Assembly (NCBI GenBank): GCA_002448395.1
Contig: DJXS01000021.1
Location: 3,921-9,344, forward strand
Origin: Lachnospiraceae bacterium UBA6998
Lineage (GTDB): Bacteria > Bacillota > Clostridia > Lachnospirales > Lachnospiraceae
Reading direction: 5' to 3'
Length of the DNA stretch: 5,424 nucleotides
This document shows, piece after piece, positions 4,736 through 5,424 of the stretch. How positions within the stretch are numbered: the first letter of the stretch is position 1; every line of letters starts with the position of its first letter. The position numbers and the translations under genes were made by a program. A model generated the notes under the pieces. It saw only the letters and a program-made list of their open reading frames with translations, did not search any database and was not told where the DNA came from.

Positions 4736-4903
4736 CTCGTACTCTATGATGATCTTTTGGTTCTTAGGATATATAGTAGTTTGTATTATAAATTCACCAC
4801 AACATATATACGTATTATATGAGCTATCAAAGTTTAGTATGTTCTCTGGTTTTATATCTCGATGCACTAAATACTCGTTGATATGCTTCATCCCATCTCG
4901 TTC
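4736..4903 (-). pseudogene. Fragment of a eukaryotic-like Ser/Thr protein kinase (catalytic loop)
   Basis: Minus-strand frame bounded by in-frame stops at 4904-4906 and 4733-4735. Codons 4826-4891 read MKHINEY, then LVHRDIKPENIL, then NFD, which is kinase subdomain VIb with the catalytic Asp, Lys and Asn of HRDxKxxN all present. The hydrophobic helix residues before it also fit. After about 4820 the frame loses similarity: no DFG magnesium-binding motif appears at the expected distance, and no ATP-binding Gly-rich loop or APE motif is found nearby. The fragment covers at most about 55 residues of a domain that needs about 260, so it is debris of a deleted gene. The surrounding DNA (about 4740-4870) is much more AT-rich than the rest of the window, consistent with foreign origin. 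It lies 31 nt past the end of the phosphoesterase gene on the same strand. Confidence 0.7.
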
Positions 4904-4934
4904 CTACCCATATCCCTTCTCTGATCGTTTTCCG

Positions 4935-5424
4935 TTATCTATAGCCTTTCTGTCTTGTCACGATCTGTTCCAATGTCTGCGGATAGTAGTCCTGCCACAT
5001 ACAGCCCACGTTGTACGCACGGTACAGCTTATAATTTTGTCGGATCTTCTCCTTAAGCTGTTCTTCGAGATTCTGTTCTTTGCCGCCCTTATGTGTGTGC
5101 CCGTGAAGCATGTATGCGCCGCGCCTGAGCTCCGGAAGGAAGGGAATCCAGTAATGGCACATTATCACTTCCACAGGACAGCCGTGCATCATATCAATAA
5201 TCTTGAGAATATCATCAACGCTCTCGAAACAGCTTTCATATTCCGCAGACCGCTTGTCATGGTTTCCGCGTATAAGATGGATATGACCGTGAAGCTGGTT
5301 TGTGTAGTAAGATACCGGCTTCTCATTCCGATATGCAAAATCCCCGACTACATATACATGATCATCTGGCATGACAACAGCATTCCAGTTTGTAATCATC
5401 GCCTTGTCATGCTCATCAATACTT
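4935..5424 (-). CDS. Calcineurin-like metallophosphoesterase, 5' end beyond the window edge
   Basis: Predicted two-metal phosphoesterase of the cytoplasm. The open frame runs from the right edge to TAA at 4935-4937. The first Met in the window is at 5397-5399, but eight in-frame codons upstream (reading SIDEHDKA) fit the family and have no stop, so the true start is outside and about 154 residues plus this stretch are seen. Visible metal-binding motifs in order, numbered from that Met, are GDFAYR (19-24), GNHD (45-48), MCHYW (80-84) and LHGHTH (98-103). The first family motif (DxH) should lie in the missing N-terminus. The C-terminal NVGCMWQDYYPQTLEQI (131-147) is typical of small phosphoesterases from phages and Firmicutes. 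The substrate is unknown; members cleave phosphodiesters or phosphomonoesters. The gene is followed by a kinase fragment. No terminator is evident. Confidence 0.88.
   Translation of the reverse strand, partial: SIDEHDKAMITNWNAVVMPDDHVYVVGDFAYRNEKPVSYYTNQLHGHIHLIRGNHDKRSAEYESCFESVDDILKIIDMMHGCPVEVIMCHYWIPFLPELRRGAYMLHGHTHKGGKEQNLEEQLKEKIRQNYKLYRAYNVGCMWQDYYPQTLEQIVTRQKGYR

Noticed and set aside
4577..4822. 81-codon plus-strand frame crossing the strong hairpin
   Set aside because: It has no ribosome binding site, runs through a perfect inverted repeat and an AT-rich stretch, and shows no protein family features.
1..5424. CRISPR array, tRNA or rRNA genes, intact insertion sequence
   Set aside because: There are no regularly spaced repeats beyond two copies, no tRNA-like cloverleaf and no transposase or rRNA sequence that I could recognise.

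Overview
The window looks like chromosomal DNA of a Clostridia-type Firmicute, most likely a Lachnospiraceae-like gut anaerobe. The signs are strong AAGGAGG-type ribosome binding sites, a lipoprotein with a Gram-positive-style lipobox, GC content near 50% in the main operon, and protein sequences of a familiar Firmicute flavour. The assignment is an inference from style; there is no rRNA or other marker gene.

Positions 1-3617 hold a minus-strand operon for an ABC amino-acid importer. A consensus promoter (3589-3617) starts a leader of about 450 nt. The leader encodes a 34-residue Cys/Met-rich peptide (3401-3505) and then an intrinsic terminator (3313-3340). An 11-nt segment inside the peptide gene can pair perfectly with the left arm of that terminator, which is the logic of ribosome-mediated attenuation. 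Past the terminator come two 30-bp imperfect direct repeats and then a 560-residue lipoprotein (1451-3133). This lipoprotein fuses two substrate-binding domains from different families: an SBP_bac_3 polar amino-acid domain and a MetQ/NlpA methionine-type domain. A 10-bp stem-loop separates it from two overlapping HisM-type permease genes (651-1319 and 1-670, the latter cut by the left edge). The ATPase is not in the window. I infer an importer for sulfur amino acids, controlled by the supply of charged Cys and/or Met tRNA.

Positions 3638-4324 hold a divergent plus-strand toxin-antitoxin pair: a Phd/YefM-type antitoxin and a RelE/ParE-type toxin, with an ATGA overlap and a promoter with a perfect -10 box.

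Positions 4325-4934 contain no intact gene. The stretch 4355-4705 is rich in inverted repeats, ends in a 14-bp hairpin and looks like a structured RNA or a small repeated element. At 4736-4903 an AT-rich stretch on the minus strand encodes a protein-kinase catalytic loop (LVHRDIKPENIL), the debris of a eukaryotic-like Ser/Thr kinase gene.

Positions 4935-5424 hold most of a minus-strand calcineurin-like metallophosphoesterase whose N-terminus lies beyond the right edge.
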